Assembly (NCBI GenBank): GCA_017548075.1
Contig: JAFYNL010000001.1
Span: 24,997 to 88,996 of the forward strand
From: Bacteroidaceae bacterium
GTDB taxonomy: Bacteria; Bacteroidota; Bacteroidia; Bacteroidales; Bacteroidaceae
Direction: 5' to 3'
DNA: 64,000 nt
Below the pieces are notes generated by a model. That model ran no database searches and was not told the DNA's origin. It saw only the letters and a list, made by a program, of their open reading frames with translations. Positions 49,622-58,990 of this stretch are shown here, piece by piece. A program made the translations under genes and the position numbers. Positions within the stretch are counted from its first letter, which is position 1, and each line of letters starts with the position of its first letter.

Positions 49622-52513
49622 ATGTACAATTATTTTGCACGATTAATAGGCAGAATGATAATGCTCGCGTTATTCCTCTTTTGTCACTGTGTTATGTTGG
49701 TAGCAAGTATAGGCAGCGATGTTTTGCGGCATGTGAACATTGACGAGGGCCTGACAGGAGACTGTGTGTATAGTATTCTGCGGGACTCACGCGGCCTAAC
49801 GTGGGTAGGGACAAATAATGGCGTTTGTCTGTATGATGGTCGCAAGGTGCAACCTATACCTTGCGATGCCAGACGCAGTTTAAATCTGGTGTATGATCTG
49901 GTAGAACTCCCGGACGGAAGTATTGTGGCAGCCATGAGGGGGGGACTCTTCATCTTGCAGGTGTCTCACGATAATTCATATACAAAAGACGGGGAATGGA
50001 AGTTTATACGTTGTCCGCTATCCATGCCTGTAACAGATATACGTTCATTGCTCGTAATGGGTGACTCGCTTCTCGTTGGGAGTAGCAGCGGCTTACTATT
50101 ATTGAAGTATGCCAGAGATTGGAAAGTTACTCCCGTAATATTGGGTAACAGCCGGATGTCCCGCGATAACCGAATAATTGACGTGTGTGCTGACGGAAAT
50201 GGAGGTGCATGGATTATGAGCAATTCTGCGCTTTATCATTTGGATCAGCATTTAAATGCCACTCGCATTGATGCCGATTTCAGTATGGTTCGCGACGGGA
50301 TGCGATGTCTCTGTGCCGTAGGTGGGAAAGTATATATCGGCACCAGTTGGCAGGGCTTGCTCTGCTACGATTCCGCCCGACGTAATCTTAAGGTGATTGA
50401 AGCGGTGGCTGACGGTGTAGTCGCCGACCTGCACAGCGATGGTCAGGGTAAACTGTTTGTGGCATTGGATGGAGCAGGTGCAGTGGTCCTCAATACCCAT
50501 ACAGATAGTGTGGTACAGCGCTACGCGCATGACGATGCCAATGGAGGGCTACCCTCGAACAGCGTCTATACCTTCTGGCAGGACAGCAACCTCGGGGTTT
50601 CGTTTTTTGGATTCTTCCGTCAGGGATTTGCTCACAGTTTAGCAGTACATCCGATGGCTACAACATATCAATCCGGCTCATTTAATAGTTGCGGACTCCC
50701 TGTGCGCAGTTTCTGCATTCATGCACCATGGAAGGCTATAGGCACACGCGAGGGCCTGTGGCTTGTGGATGAGAATACTGGCTCGGCACGACATTTCAAC
50801 AGCACAGAGTTAGGAGGAGCCAACGTGTTGAGCATCGCATGGTTCGCCGAGAGGTTTGTGGTGGCAACGTTCGATGGCGGTCTGTGTAGTATTGACCCAG
50901 AGAGGGGCGTGGCCATACGACCTGATGAGGCTGTGTTGCGCAAAGGAAATTTCACGAAAGTGGGAACGATGACATCATCACATCTTATGGCAATCTCAGA
51001 GCGCATCGTCATCCTTGACGAGCAGTTGCATGTCATCCAGGCTTACGACAGCCGTAATTCAGGACTTCAGAGTGGTGTACTGACAGATTTTCTTTTCGAT
51101 TCCAAGGGCAAGGCATGGCTCTCTGGCAGCAATGGTCTCGCACTCTACGACCCCGTGAATGGAATAATACAGCAATCGGGATTCCCTAACGGTTTTTTCA
51201 ACCATGAGGTGGCTGTAAACTTCGCCTTAGACAAGAGGGGCGATGTACTGGCGGTCAGCGAGAACGGGCTTTACCGTAGTTCTGACGATCTTAGTCGCTG
51301 GGACAGCATTGATATCGTCAGCCATCTGGATGTGAACAGCGTGACTTTTGTCGCCAGACAGGACGACGGCTACTGGATTGGAACAGACCGCGGTCTATTC
51401 CTAATGGACAGCCTTTTCCAGCGTTTCCGACACTATGGTTTGGCAGAGGGGCTGCCATCTCTCTTTTGCAACAGTCAAAGTTGGCAATGCACAACCGACG
51501 GAACTTTCTGGTTCTCTACGGACAAGGGATTATGTCAGGTGATGAATAAAAACGTGAAACGTGATAGTTCAGGTTACGCACCACTCTATTTCTCGTCCAT
51601 TGTTGTTGACGGACGTGCGCTACCATTAGCCACCTGTATCGGAATGGCGGAAGAGCGGACAATAAAAACAGGCTGGAACTTTGGCCAAGAAGTCGTGGAA
51701 ATGACGGCAACACCACTGGATTATTCCGACGGACGCGCCACCTATCTGGAGTGGTGTGTTGATGACGGTCCCATGCAAGTCACCACGGACCGACGACCTA
51801 TTCGTCTAACCGGTTTGTCGTTAGGGCGTCACCATCTTAAACTTTTCATCCCCGGCAGTGAAGAAGCACAGACCTATATCGTCAGTGTCTGGCCTAATGC
51901 CGCGTTTTGGTTCGAGGTCGCATTTGTTCTATTGCTTCTTATCAGCATACCCTTACTAATAGGATACCAACGTAGGGTGATGCGTGCTCGGGCGTTACGA
52001 AAACGTAAACGTGCCATAGAGATGGAAGTCCATGCCCGCAAAGCGGTGGAACGTCATATTCAGGAGGAGGAACAGCAACGGCACGAAGTTGAAGAGGCAC
52101 GACGAGCAATGATGTACCAGCGGGCGCGCTCCTCGCAAGAGGAATACCGCCGACTGCTGCGCGAACTGAAACATCTGATGGAGAACGAACGTCCTTATCG
52201 TCAGGCCGACCTCCGTGTGGCCGATGTAGCGCACGCACTCCATTCCACCCCCAACAAACTATCGCAGATGCTCTCGCAGTACGCTGAGGCAACCTTCTAT
52301 GACTTCATCAACGATTATCGCATCGAGGAGTTCAAGCGTAGGGCATTGGATGGGAAGTTTGCGCACCTTAGCACCTTGGCCATCGCGGAAAAGTGTGGGT
52401 TTAAGAAGACCTCCTTCTATACGGCTTTTGCCAAGAAAGAAGGCTGTTCGCCTGCCGAGTGGATAAGGCGAAACAGGAGTTCGTCCAAGCCTGACGGACA
52501 AAGTTCGTCTTAG
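49622..52513 (+). CDS. Propeller sensor / AraC regulator without kinase (membrane one-component regulator)
   Basis: A 963-residue protein. The N-terminal hydrophobic segment (about 13-28) is a signal or anchor. Two-component-regulator propeller repeats follow (ILRDSRGLTWVGTNNGVCLY; LFDSKGKAWLSGSNGLALYD), then a Y_Y_Y-type beta domain. One membrane helix lies near 758-782 (FEVAFVLLLLISIPLLIGY). A charged coiled coil of about 75 residues follows, and an AraC HTH near 860-950 (LRVADVAHALHSTPNKLSQM; STLAIAEKCGFKKTSFYTAF). HisKA, HATPase and receiver domains of hybrid two-component systems are absent, so ligand binding outside must reach the DNA-binding domain through the coiled coil. It probably controls the adjoining glycan genes. 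Confidence 0.88.
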   Translation: MYNYFARLIGRMIMLALFLFCHCVMLVASIGSDVLRHVNIDEGLTGDCVYSILRDSRGLTWVGTNNGVCLYDGRKVQPIPCDARRSLNLVYDLVELPDGSIVAAMRGGLFILQVSHDNSYTKDGEWKFIRCPLSMPVTDIRSLLVMGDSLLVGSSSGLLLLKYARDWKVTPVILGNSRMSRDNRIIDVCADGNGGAWIMSNSALYHLDQHLNATRIDADFSMVRDGMRCLCAVGGKVYIGTSWQGLLCYDSARRNLKVIEAVADGVVADLHSDGQGKLFVALDGAGAVVLNTHTDSVVQRYAHDDANGGLPSNSVYTFWQDSNLGVSFFGFFRQGFAHSLAVHPMATTYQSGSFNSCGLPVRSFCIHAPWKAIGTREGLWLVDENTGSARHFNSTELGGANVLSIAWFAERFVVATFDGGLCSIDPERGVAIRPDEAVLRKGNFTKVGTMTSSHLMAISERIVILDEQLHVIQAYDSRNSGLQSGVLTDFLFDSKGKAWLSGSNGLALYDPVNGIIQQSGFPNGFFNHEVAVNFALDKRGDVLAVSENGLYRSSDDLSRWDSIDIVSHLDVNSVTFVARQDDGYWIGTDRGLFLMDSLFQRFRHYGLAEGLPSLFCNSQSWQCTTDGTFWFSTDKGLCQVMNKNVKRDSSGYAPLYFSSIVVDGRALPLATCIGMAEERTIKTGWNFGQEVVEMTATPLDYSDGRATYLEWCVDDGPMQVTTDRRPIRLTGLSLGRHHLKLFIPGSEEAQTYIVSVWPNAAFWFEVAFVLLLLISIPLLIGYQRRVMRARALRKRKRAIEMEVHARKAVERHIQEEEQQRHEVEEARRAMMYQRARSSQEEYRRLLRELKHLMENERPYRQADLRVADVAHALHSTPNKLSQMLSQYAEATFYDFINDYRIEEFKRRALDGKFAHLSTLAIAEKCGFKKTSFYTAFAKKEGCSPAEWIRRNRSSSKPDGQSSS

Positions 52514-52617
52514 ATGCAAATCCTTGAAAACCAATATGAAATTAAGAATTGAATCCGATGCACTATGTATGAACAAAATAAGTGCATCGGATTTTGCATA
52601 TTAAGGGAGTGTTGTCG

Positions 52618-52625
52618 TACCTTTG
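52618..52625 (+). promoter_or_regulatory. -7 box for the glycan-degradation genes (TACCTTTG)
   Basis: TACCTTTG 32 bases before the ATG at 52658. No similar box is evident before the following genes, so this may drive the whole run. Confidence 0.7.
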
Positions 52626-52657
52626 TAGCGTGTTAACATAAATAATTACATAAAAAT

Positions 52658-55600
52658 ATGTTTAAACGAAACCTGATTGCGTTATTATTGACGGCCACCT
52701 CATTGCATGTCATGTCACAGGTTACCGACCGCATCCTTCTCGGCAACACCGAGAGCGAAGCGACACACGGCCTTATTACCTATTGTCCAGACAATACAGC
52801 TGTCACTGAGAACGGATTCCTCGGACAGACGGGACGCTATGTGAAACCCTTTGCCAAGAACCCGTTCTGTGGCGAATATGACGGCATCTATGGCGGCGAA
52901 TACTCGTTTGTGCTGCGCGTGGATGGTACGACGCAGAACTACTTGACGTTGCGCACTAATGGCGGTGACGGCTATACTGACGGCTCGCGCTACCATATCC
53001 AAATTGAAGGCAAGAACTTGCAGGACTACACCCGTGATGCTGTGGCCTTCAGCGCGGACAAGGCTCCAGGCGTGTTTGCCTACTCCACACTGGTCATCCC
53101 GCAAGCTGTGACGAAAGGTAAAAAGCAAGTCGTGGTACGGGTACGCTCATTGGGACGCTACTGGGGCTATGCCCCCATCGGCAACTTCGCCCGCTACCAA
53201 TATGCGATGGAGAGCGACCTGCCACCCATCTATGCCATCTACACCTCCACCAATCCCAATTTCGAACTCACAGACGAGGTGCAGGGTAAGCTGGCATCGT
53301 ATGCCGAAGCGCCAGCCAAAAAGAACGCCAAGACGCTCACTGCCATCCGCAACGCCGTGAAGTCCGCCCTGACGACTGCCATACGCGGCGAGGTGACGGG
53401 CAACGACTTCAAGCCCGCCTACATGAACAATAACTTCAACGTGGTGCAGTGCATGGGCTACGCCTACCGCCGTGGCATCTACGGCACCACGCAGGAGGCA
53501 CTGGCCAAGAAGATACAGGTGGCCATCGACTCAATGGTGTATATCAACAACCTGTGCAAGGGCGGAGCCACCATCAGCATCAGCGCCAAGGGACAGACAG
53601 CCACGCAGCAGAGTGCCACCTCTGGTTGGGGCGGACTCTTCGGCGGACAGGGCATGGGTATGTACCTGCTTTGGCAAGCAGGTGGCCTCTCGGATGAGTT
53701 CCTCGATGCTGAAGTCGATTTAGGTAAAGGCACAGCCACTCGTCGCAGCCAGTGGATAGCTGCCTTCCGCGAGAGCTTCGACGCAGGACTCACCCTCAGC
53801 GGACGCCGCTATATTGCCAACCAATGCATGGAATCGGCGCACAGCGTCTACGGCGCCGCCCTCGCCCTCTATGCCCTCGACCCGCAGACCTACCACAACG
53901 CCCCGAAGCTAGGCTTACAGTTCATGCGCGAGGCCGTGGGAGTGGATGTGTGGACGGGCGTTCCCACAAATGCCAAGTTCACCACCACGCTGAAGGACGC
54001 CGACGGCTACCCCACCTACAAGCTGGGCAGCCCCACGTCCACCGACACGAAGCTCAACTACTGGGGCAAGAACTTCCACGTCATCACCGCCTGCGGCAAC
54101 GGACGCGAACAGGGCTACACCTGCACCTCGTGCTACGGCAATCTGGCCGGACGTATGTGCGACATGTACCTGGCCACCCTTTATGACCCGTATGTGGGCA
54201 CTGATGCAGGTGGTGAAGGTGATAAAGACATCCTCCAGATGGCACTCACCAACACCAAGTGGCAGTCCTATTACACCTATCCCACTGTCGACAGCGACGG
54301 CTACCGCGGCATCATCGGCGAGAGCTCCGTCTGCTGGCGCAACCGCTACGACCCGGGCAAGAACTACTATGGTTCGCTCATTGCAGGGGCGCTCTCCGGC
54401 GACGAGGAGGTGCTGGGGCACATCCTGCAAGCCTACAAGGAAGGAAACTACGACCCCGACACCAGTGGTAAGCTCTTTGCCTACGAATCTCACAGCTATT
54501 GGCTGGCCGATGCCCTTGACCAACTCATTGCCTACGCTTCCGAGCACGACAGCGACTACACGCCCATGCCTTCTACCGACGGACAACCCGACTACGCCGT
54601 GGGCGACCCCCAGGATGGGGTCGTAGCGGTGAAGCATGGCGACAACCACATCTTCGTCAACTTCCTCTCCAACGACTGCCCGCTCTGGTCGTGCGCCGCA
54701 CACGTCATCACGCCCACGACGGTCAAGACCATCCAGTTCGGAGCCGAAGTGCGCAAGCAGTTCAACTCCTCTGAGACGATAACGATGCCGCAGACCTACT
54801 GGAACGGCAACCACAAGATCACCTACCCCGATAACCCGCAGATGGCATACGGCGGCATGACGTACCGCTATCCCGCCTACGATGCCGCCGGAAACTATAT
54901 CTCCTCCCGTACAAGCAGCCAGTATTATCAACAATTGCTCGGACAGTACCTGATAGCGCAGAACTGTTCCGAGACAAAGACCTACAACCTCGAACTTGCC
55001 GAAGGCTTCAACGGCGGGAAGGCCATAGACCTGACGACAGGAGAGACGGTCACGCTCAGTAATGACATCGCCCTCGCACCCCTCACTACCAAGGTCTATG
55101 CCCTTACAGCACTCGCCGAAGGACAGACATTGAGTGCGGTCGGCACTTCCGGTGCCGACGCCTCCGCCCTGCAAGCCCGCGTCACGGAACTCCTCGCTTT
55201 CGCACAGACAGCCGCCACACAACTCAGCACCGACGGCGCACCGCAGACCTACCAGACCTCGGCCTTTATGCCCTTCTTCCAGGAACTGACGCTGGCCACT
55301 TACATCGCGCAGTCGGGTGCTGCCACGGAAGATGAGATTACAGCAGAAACGGCTAAACTGGAGAAAGCCTACCAGACCTTCATCGCAACGCTGACGGCCT
55401 ACGATGCCTGTGAGGTGCCGGGAAGGCTGGACTATTCCAAGAATATCGGAAAGACGGGAACCGCCACCGTGGCCAAGGCAAGTATCAGCAGTGTCAAGGC
55501 CGGAGCAATGGTCTATGTACCCGTTATCGCAACTCAAGACGGTGACTACCTCTTCACCGTGCGGGCACGAAATCAGGCAGGCAACAGCTACACTTCATCG

Positions 55601-56713
55601 CTCAACCTGGAGTTGGTCACGCCGCAGGAAGCCTACGATGCCAGCGTCGCCATCGACGAATCGCACACACGAACGATCAATTCCACCGCCTTCGAGCAAT
55701 ATAACTGGTGCTTCCACCTGAAGGCGGGCGAAGTTGCGGTGATTCGCTACGCCTTTGACGGCACATCCACCACCAACACCGTCTATGCCTCCTATACCGA
55801 TGTTGCCGAGGCTACCTTGGCCGAGAAACTGGAAGTGGAAATCACCTCCGCGCAATCCCTCACCGTGCTCGGCGGTTTACCCGCCGAGGTTGACAACGAG
55901 CGCGCTGCCCTCACCGCAGCCATCACTCAGGCACAGGCCGCACTCGACAGCAGCGACGAGACACAGATGCAGGAGGCCTACAATGCCCTCGTGGCAGCTG
56001 AAGCCGCCTTCAAAACCGTCATCGCCGTGTGGCAAACACCTGTTGAAGCACACTACAACGCAGCCCTCACCGCTGTCCCCGATGGTGAGTATCGTATATA
56101 TGTTGAGCTGGATGGCACTCGCTACTATCTGCAAGCCGTCAACCCCTCTGCCGCCGAGAGCAACGGTGCGCAGTTCACCACTCGCGAAGCCAATGCTTCT
56201 ACCTTCACCATCGAGCAGACCAATGTCACGGGTGGATATGTAGGCCGTAGTTGGAAAATAACTTCTGGAAAGAAATATAGCAACAAACTCGTCTATTTCA
56301 CCAATCCTGCCATGTCCGGCGGCAACATCAGCAACGGCGGTTACCTGCGCACGCATAACCGCGGCAATCGCTGGGACTACGACTCGCAGGTACTCTATTA
56401 CAACGGTACTGCTTTCGCAGTCCGCGCTACCAATGCCGCGGCAGGATCATGGGGCGAAGGCTCCTTCTGGCGTCAGCTCACCAACAAGAAGGTGGGCTAC
56501 CTTGCTGAATCTGCCTTTATCTGGCACTTCGAGGACATCAACAAGCCTGTGGGAATCTGGGAAGTGAAAAATGAAATGGTAAATGGTAAATCGTCAAATA
56601 GTAAATTCATTTATGACCTCAGTGGACGAAAAATCGTAAATGGCAAATCGTCAAATGGTAAATTGAACAAGGGACTGTATATTGTGAATGGCCGCAAGGT
56701 TGTTGTTCGTTAG
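52658..56713 (+). CDS. Large secreted protein of unrecognised catalytic family with FIVAR modules and type IX sorting tail (1351 aa)
   Basis: Signal peptide MFKRNLIALLLTATSLHVMS. Residues about 20-180 look beta-rich and sugar-binding-like. Residues about 200-700 look mostly helical, with aromatic-rich segments (GWGGLFGGQGMGMYLLWQAG, RRYIANQCMESAHSVYG, TCTSCYGNLAGRMCDMYLAT, YESHSYWLADALDQLIAYA) as in alpha/alpha-toroid lyases or glycosidases. A beta region follows (VAVKHGDNHIFVNFLSNDC). FIVAR-like helical modules sit near 830-911 and 1078-1124. The C-terminus (FIYDLSGRKI, GLYIVNGRKVVVR) is a type IX secretion sorting domain. I cannot assign a CAZy family. Position and architecture suggest a cell-surface polysaccharide-degrading enzyme. 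Confidence 0.8.
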   Translation: MFKRNLIALLLTATSLHVMSQVTDRILLGNTESEATHGLITYCPDNTAVTENGFLGQTGRYVKPFAKNPFCGEYDGIYGGEYSFVLRVDGTTQNYLTLRTNGGDGYTDGSRYHIQIEGKNLQDYTRDAVAFSADKAPGVFAYSTLVIPQAVTKGKKQVVVRVRSLGRYWGYAPIGNFARYQYAMESDLPPIYAIYTSTNPNFELTDEVQGKLASYAEAPAKKNAKTLTAIRNAVKSALTTAIRGEVTGNDFKPAYMNNNFNVVQCMGYAYRRGIYGTTQEALAKKIQVAIDSMVYINNLCKGGATISISAKGQTATQQSATSGWGGLFGGQGMGMYLLWQAGGLSDEFLDAEVDLGKGTATRRSQWIAAFRESFDAGLTLSGRRYIANQCMESAHSVYGAALALYALDPQTYHNAPKLGLQFMREAVGVDVWTGVPTNAKFTTTLKDADGYPTYKLGSPTSTDTKLNYWGKNFHVITACGNGREQGYTCTSCYGNLAGRMCDMYLATLYDPYVGTDAGGEGDKDILQMALTNTKWQSYYTYPTVDSDGYRGIIGESSVCWRNRYDPGKNYYGSLIAGALSGDEEVLGHILQAYKEGNYDPDTSGKLFAYESHSYWLADALDQLIAYASEHDSDYTPMPSTDGQPDYAVGDPQDGVVAVKHGDNHIFVNFLSNDCPLWSCAAHVITPTTVKTIQFGAEVRKQFNSSETITMPQTYWNGNHKITYPDNPQMAYGGMTYRYPAYDAAGNYISSRTSSQYYQQLLGQYLIAQNCSETKTYNLELAEGFNGGKAIDLTTGETVTLSNDIALAPLTTKVYALTALAEGQTLSAVGTSGADASALQARVTELLAFAQTAATQLSTDGAPQTYQTSAFMPFFQELTLATYIAQSGAATEDEITAETAKLEKAYQTFIATLTAYDACEVPGRLDYSKNIGKTGTATVAKASISSVKAGAMVYVPVIATQDGDYLFTVRARNQAGNSYTSSLNLELVTPQEAYDASVAIDESHTRTINSTAFEQYNWCFHLKAGEVAVIRYAFDGTSTTNTVYASYTDVAEATLAEKLEVEITSAQSLTVLGGLPAEVDNERAALTAAITQAQAALDSSDETQMQEAYNALVAAEAAFKTVIAVWQTPVEAHYNAALTAVPDGEYRIYVELDGTRYYLQAVNPSAAESNGAQFTTREANASTFTIEQTNVTGGYVGRSWKITSGKKYSNKLVYFTNPAMSGGNISNGGYLRTHNRGNRWDYDSQVLYYNGTAFAVRATNAAAGSWGEGSFWRQLTNKKVGYLAESAFIWHFEDINKPVGIWEVKNEMVNGKSSNSKFIYDLSGRKIVNGKSSNGKLNKGLYIVNGRKVVVR
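56571..56668. repeat. 7-bp repeats inside the sorting-tail coding region
   Basis: Two tracts of GGTAAAT/CGTCAAA-like units (about 56577-56607 and 56633-56666) encode a duplicated VNGKSSNSK / VNGKSSNGK around the conserved IYDLSGRKI of the sorting domain. Confidence 0.7.
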
Positions 56714-56738
56714 CTCATTAATTACACCGTCAGAAATA

Positions 56739-56970
56739 ATGAAGCACGGTCTCCTATTCCTTTTCTTCTTGCAGGCAATCATCCTTGCCGCCCAGACATC
56801 TCCCAAGCCCACAGGACAATGGGGCGACCAGGGCGACGGTAACTTCCGCAACCCCATCCTGCGGGCTGACTACAGCGATCCCGACCCGTTGCGTGTGGGC
56901 GTACAACACCGGGGCCGACGAGGGCATTGCGGATTTCGACTATTTCAAATACCAAGTCAACAACAGATAA
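56739..56970 (+). pseudogene. GH43 glycosidase reduced to its two ends
   Basis: The start reads MKHGLLFLFFLQAIILAAQ (signal peptide), then DGNFRNPILRADYSDPDP, the conserved opening of GH43 beta-xylosidases/arabinofuranosidases with the catalytic base Asp. Near 56890-56905 the frame jumps, and another frame reads AYNTGADEGIADFDYFKYQV then NNR and a stop, the usual end of the same family. Roughly 450-500 codons are missing in between. The junction lies in GCGTGTGGGCGTAC and leaves the two parts out of frame, so the gene is dead, unless the gap is an assembly error. Confidence 0.8.
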
Positions 56971-56996
56971 CCTTAACTGAATCATATTAAAACGCA

Positions 56997-58958
56997 ATGA
57001 AACGGACAACACTGCTTTTATTTATCTTCTCTGTGGCGACTCTGCTATCGCAAGCCAAGACCTATCCTGCAACCGCGGGCGGCAAGGCCATCAGCCGCGA
57101 GCTGTGGGGCATCTTCTTCGAGGACATCAACTATGCGGGCGACGGAGGGCTGTATGCCGAGATGGTGCAGAACCACTCGTTCGAGTATTCGCTCGCAGAA
57201 CATGAGGGCTGGGGACCGACCACCGCCTGGCGGTTCGTGAAGCCCGGACATTCGGCGGGCGATGTGACCGTCAACATGGATCGTCCTTTGCATCCCAACA
57301 ACCCGCACTATGTCACGCTCGAGGCTGAAGTCGTGGGACTGTTCCGCGGCGACAGTCCTCTGCACGGTGTAGGTCTTCAGAACGCGGGCTTCGACGGCAT
57401 GTCGCTCAAGGCTGGCGAACGCTATAACGTCTCATTGTGGGCGCGTGGACGGATGCCGTTGGTGGTGGCTCTATTGGATGGCAAGGGCAAGCCGCTGGGC
57501 AGCGACACTATCCGCGTGGACAACGACGGATGGCAGCAGTACACCACCCACTTCACCTGCGACACGACAGTCACCGACGGGCAACTGGCGGTGTTGGCCG
57601 TAGAGCGGGGACGCGTGGACCTGGACATGATTTCACTTTTCCCACAACACACCTACAAGGAACGTCCCAACGGCCTGCGTGCCGACATGATGGAGGCCCT
57701 GCGCTCGCTGCATCCCCGCTTCATGCGCTTCCCCGGCGGATGTCTGGTACACGGGCCTGGGCTGAAGCACATGTACAACTGGAAGAACGGCATCGGCCCC
57801 GTGGAGACGCGCAAGAGCCAGCCCAACTGCTGGGAGTACCACAACACGATGGGCCTGGGCTACTATGAATACTTCCTGATGTGCGAGGACCTGAGGTGCA
57901 AGCCAGTGCCGGTGATTCATGCCGGCGTGACCTGTCAGGGCGATGCCAAGGGGTGGAACATCCCCGGCACGGGACAGCACTCGCTGACCGAGGCCGAGAT
58001 GCGCGTCTATGTGCAGGACATCCTCGACATGATAGAGTGGGCAACGGGCAGTGCCGACTCCCGCTGGGGACGCCTGCGTGCCGAGGCCGGTCATCCCGAG
58101 CCGTTCCAACTGGAGTATATCGCCATCGGCAACGAGGAGAACGTGACGGACTCGCTCGTGCGCAACCTGACGATGCTCTACCAGGCCATCCACAGCCGTT
58201 ACCCCGCCATCACTGTCATCGGCACCTGCGGATACACCGCCAACGGCAAGAGCCACGACCGCGGCTGGGCATTGACACGCGAACTGGGGATGAAGGTCGT
58301 CGATGAGCACTACTTCCAACGCCCCGACTGGTTCATCAAGAACCAGCACCGCTACGACAGCTACGACCGCACGGGGCCGCAGGTCTATTTCGGCGAATAT
58401 GCCACCAAGGACTGCCGTCTCATCAACGCCCTGGCCGAGGCCGTTTATATGACGGGGCTGGAACGCAACGGCGACATCGTGCGCATGGCCTCCTACGCCC
58501 CGCTCTTCGGCAAGCGCGACCACTGCCAGTGGAACCCCAATCTCATCTATTTCGACAACGAACGCCTCTGTCCCACACCGAGCTACTACGTCCAGCAACT
58601 CTTCTCCACCCATGCGGGCGATTACTACTACGGCGATGTCATCCAGGTCGAAGGCGACGTGCCAACGCTGGGGCGCTCCTGTGTGTTCGACAGCCAGTCG
58701 GGCGACGTCATCCTGAAGTTGGCCAATGCCGACAGCGTGACCGTGCAGGTGAGGGCCGACCTCTCCCGCTTCAAGCACATGGGCAAGACCGCTCAGGTCA
58801 TCACCCTCACAGGAACGCCTGACGCACAAAACACCTTCGACGATGCGCGCATCCGTCCGCAGGAGAGCACGATGAAAGTTACTCGCAGCCTCAGCATCGA
58901 GCTCCCGCCTCATACGCTGCAAGTCATCAGAATAACCCGCAAGGCGGCTTCACACTAA
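56997..58958 (+). CDS. GH51 alpha-L-arabinofuranosidase
   Basis: A 653-residue exported enzyme with signal peptide MKRTTLLLFIFSVATLLSQA. The N-terminus reads ISRELWGIFFEDINYAGDGG, typical of GH51. A carbohydrate-binding-like insert follows (about 80-220). Then comes the barrel with LHPRFMRFPGGCLVHG, the acid/base E380 in IAIGNEENV and the nucleophile E467 in VYFGEYATKD, and a C-terminal beta-sandwich. It removes alpha-L-arabinofuranose side chains from arabinan, arabinoxylan or arabinogalactan. It starts 26 bases after the broken GH43, which would have had a related activity. Confidence 0.93.
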   Translation: MKRTTLLLFIFSVATLLSQAKTYPATAGGKAISRELWGIFFEDINYAGDGGLYAEMVQNHSFEYSLAEHEGWGPTTAWRFVKPGHSAGDVTVNMDRPLHPNNPHYVTLEAEVVGLFRGDSPLHGVGLQNAGFDGMSLKAGERYNVSLWARGRMPLVVALLDGKGKPLGSDTIRVDNDGWQQYTTHFTCDTTVTDGQLAVLAVERGRVDLDMISLFPQHTYKERPNGLRADMMEALRSLHPRFMRFPGGCLVHGPGLKHMYNWKNGIGPVETRKSQPNCWEYHNTMGLGYYEYFLMCEDLRCKPVPVIHAGVTCQGDAKGWNIPGTGQHSLTEAEMRVYVQDILDMIEWATGSADSRWGRLRAEAGHPEPFQLEYIAIGNEENVTDSLVRNLTMLYQAIHSRYPAITVIGTCGYTANGKSHDRGWALTRELGMKVVDEHYFQRPDWFIKNQHRYDSYDRTGPQVYFGEYATKDCRLINALAEAVYMTGLERNGDIVRMASYAPLFGKRDHCQWNPNLIYFDNERLCPTPSYYVQQLFSTHAGDYYYGDVIQVEGDVPTLGRSCVFDSQSGDVILKLANADSVTVQVRADLSRFKHMGKTAQVITLTGTPDAQNTFDDARIRPQESTMKVTRSLSIELPPHTLQVIRITRKAASH

Positions 58959-58990
58959 ATATCGAGTAAACCATATCATCACACATAGCA

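Noticed and set aside
53915-55537. 540-residue minus-strand frame inside the large secreted protein gene
   Set aside because: It is a shadow of GC-rich codon usage on the other strand, with low-complexity Gly/Val/Arg content and no recognisable domain.
57633-58922. 429-residue minus-strand frame inside the GH51 gene
   Set aside because: It is antisense to a clearly conserved enzyme and has the same GC-driven composition; no family features.
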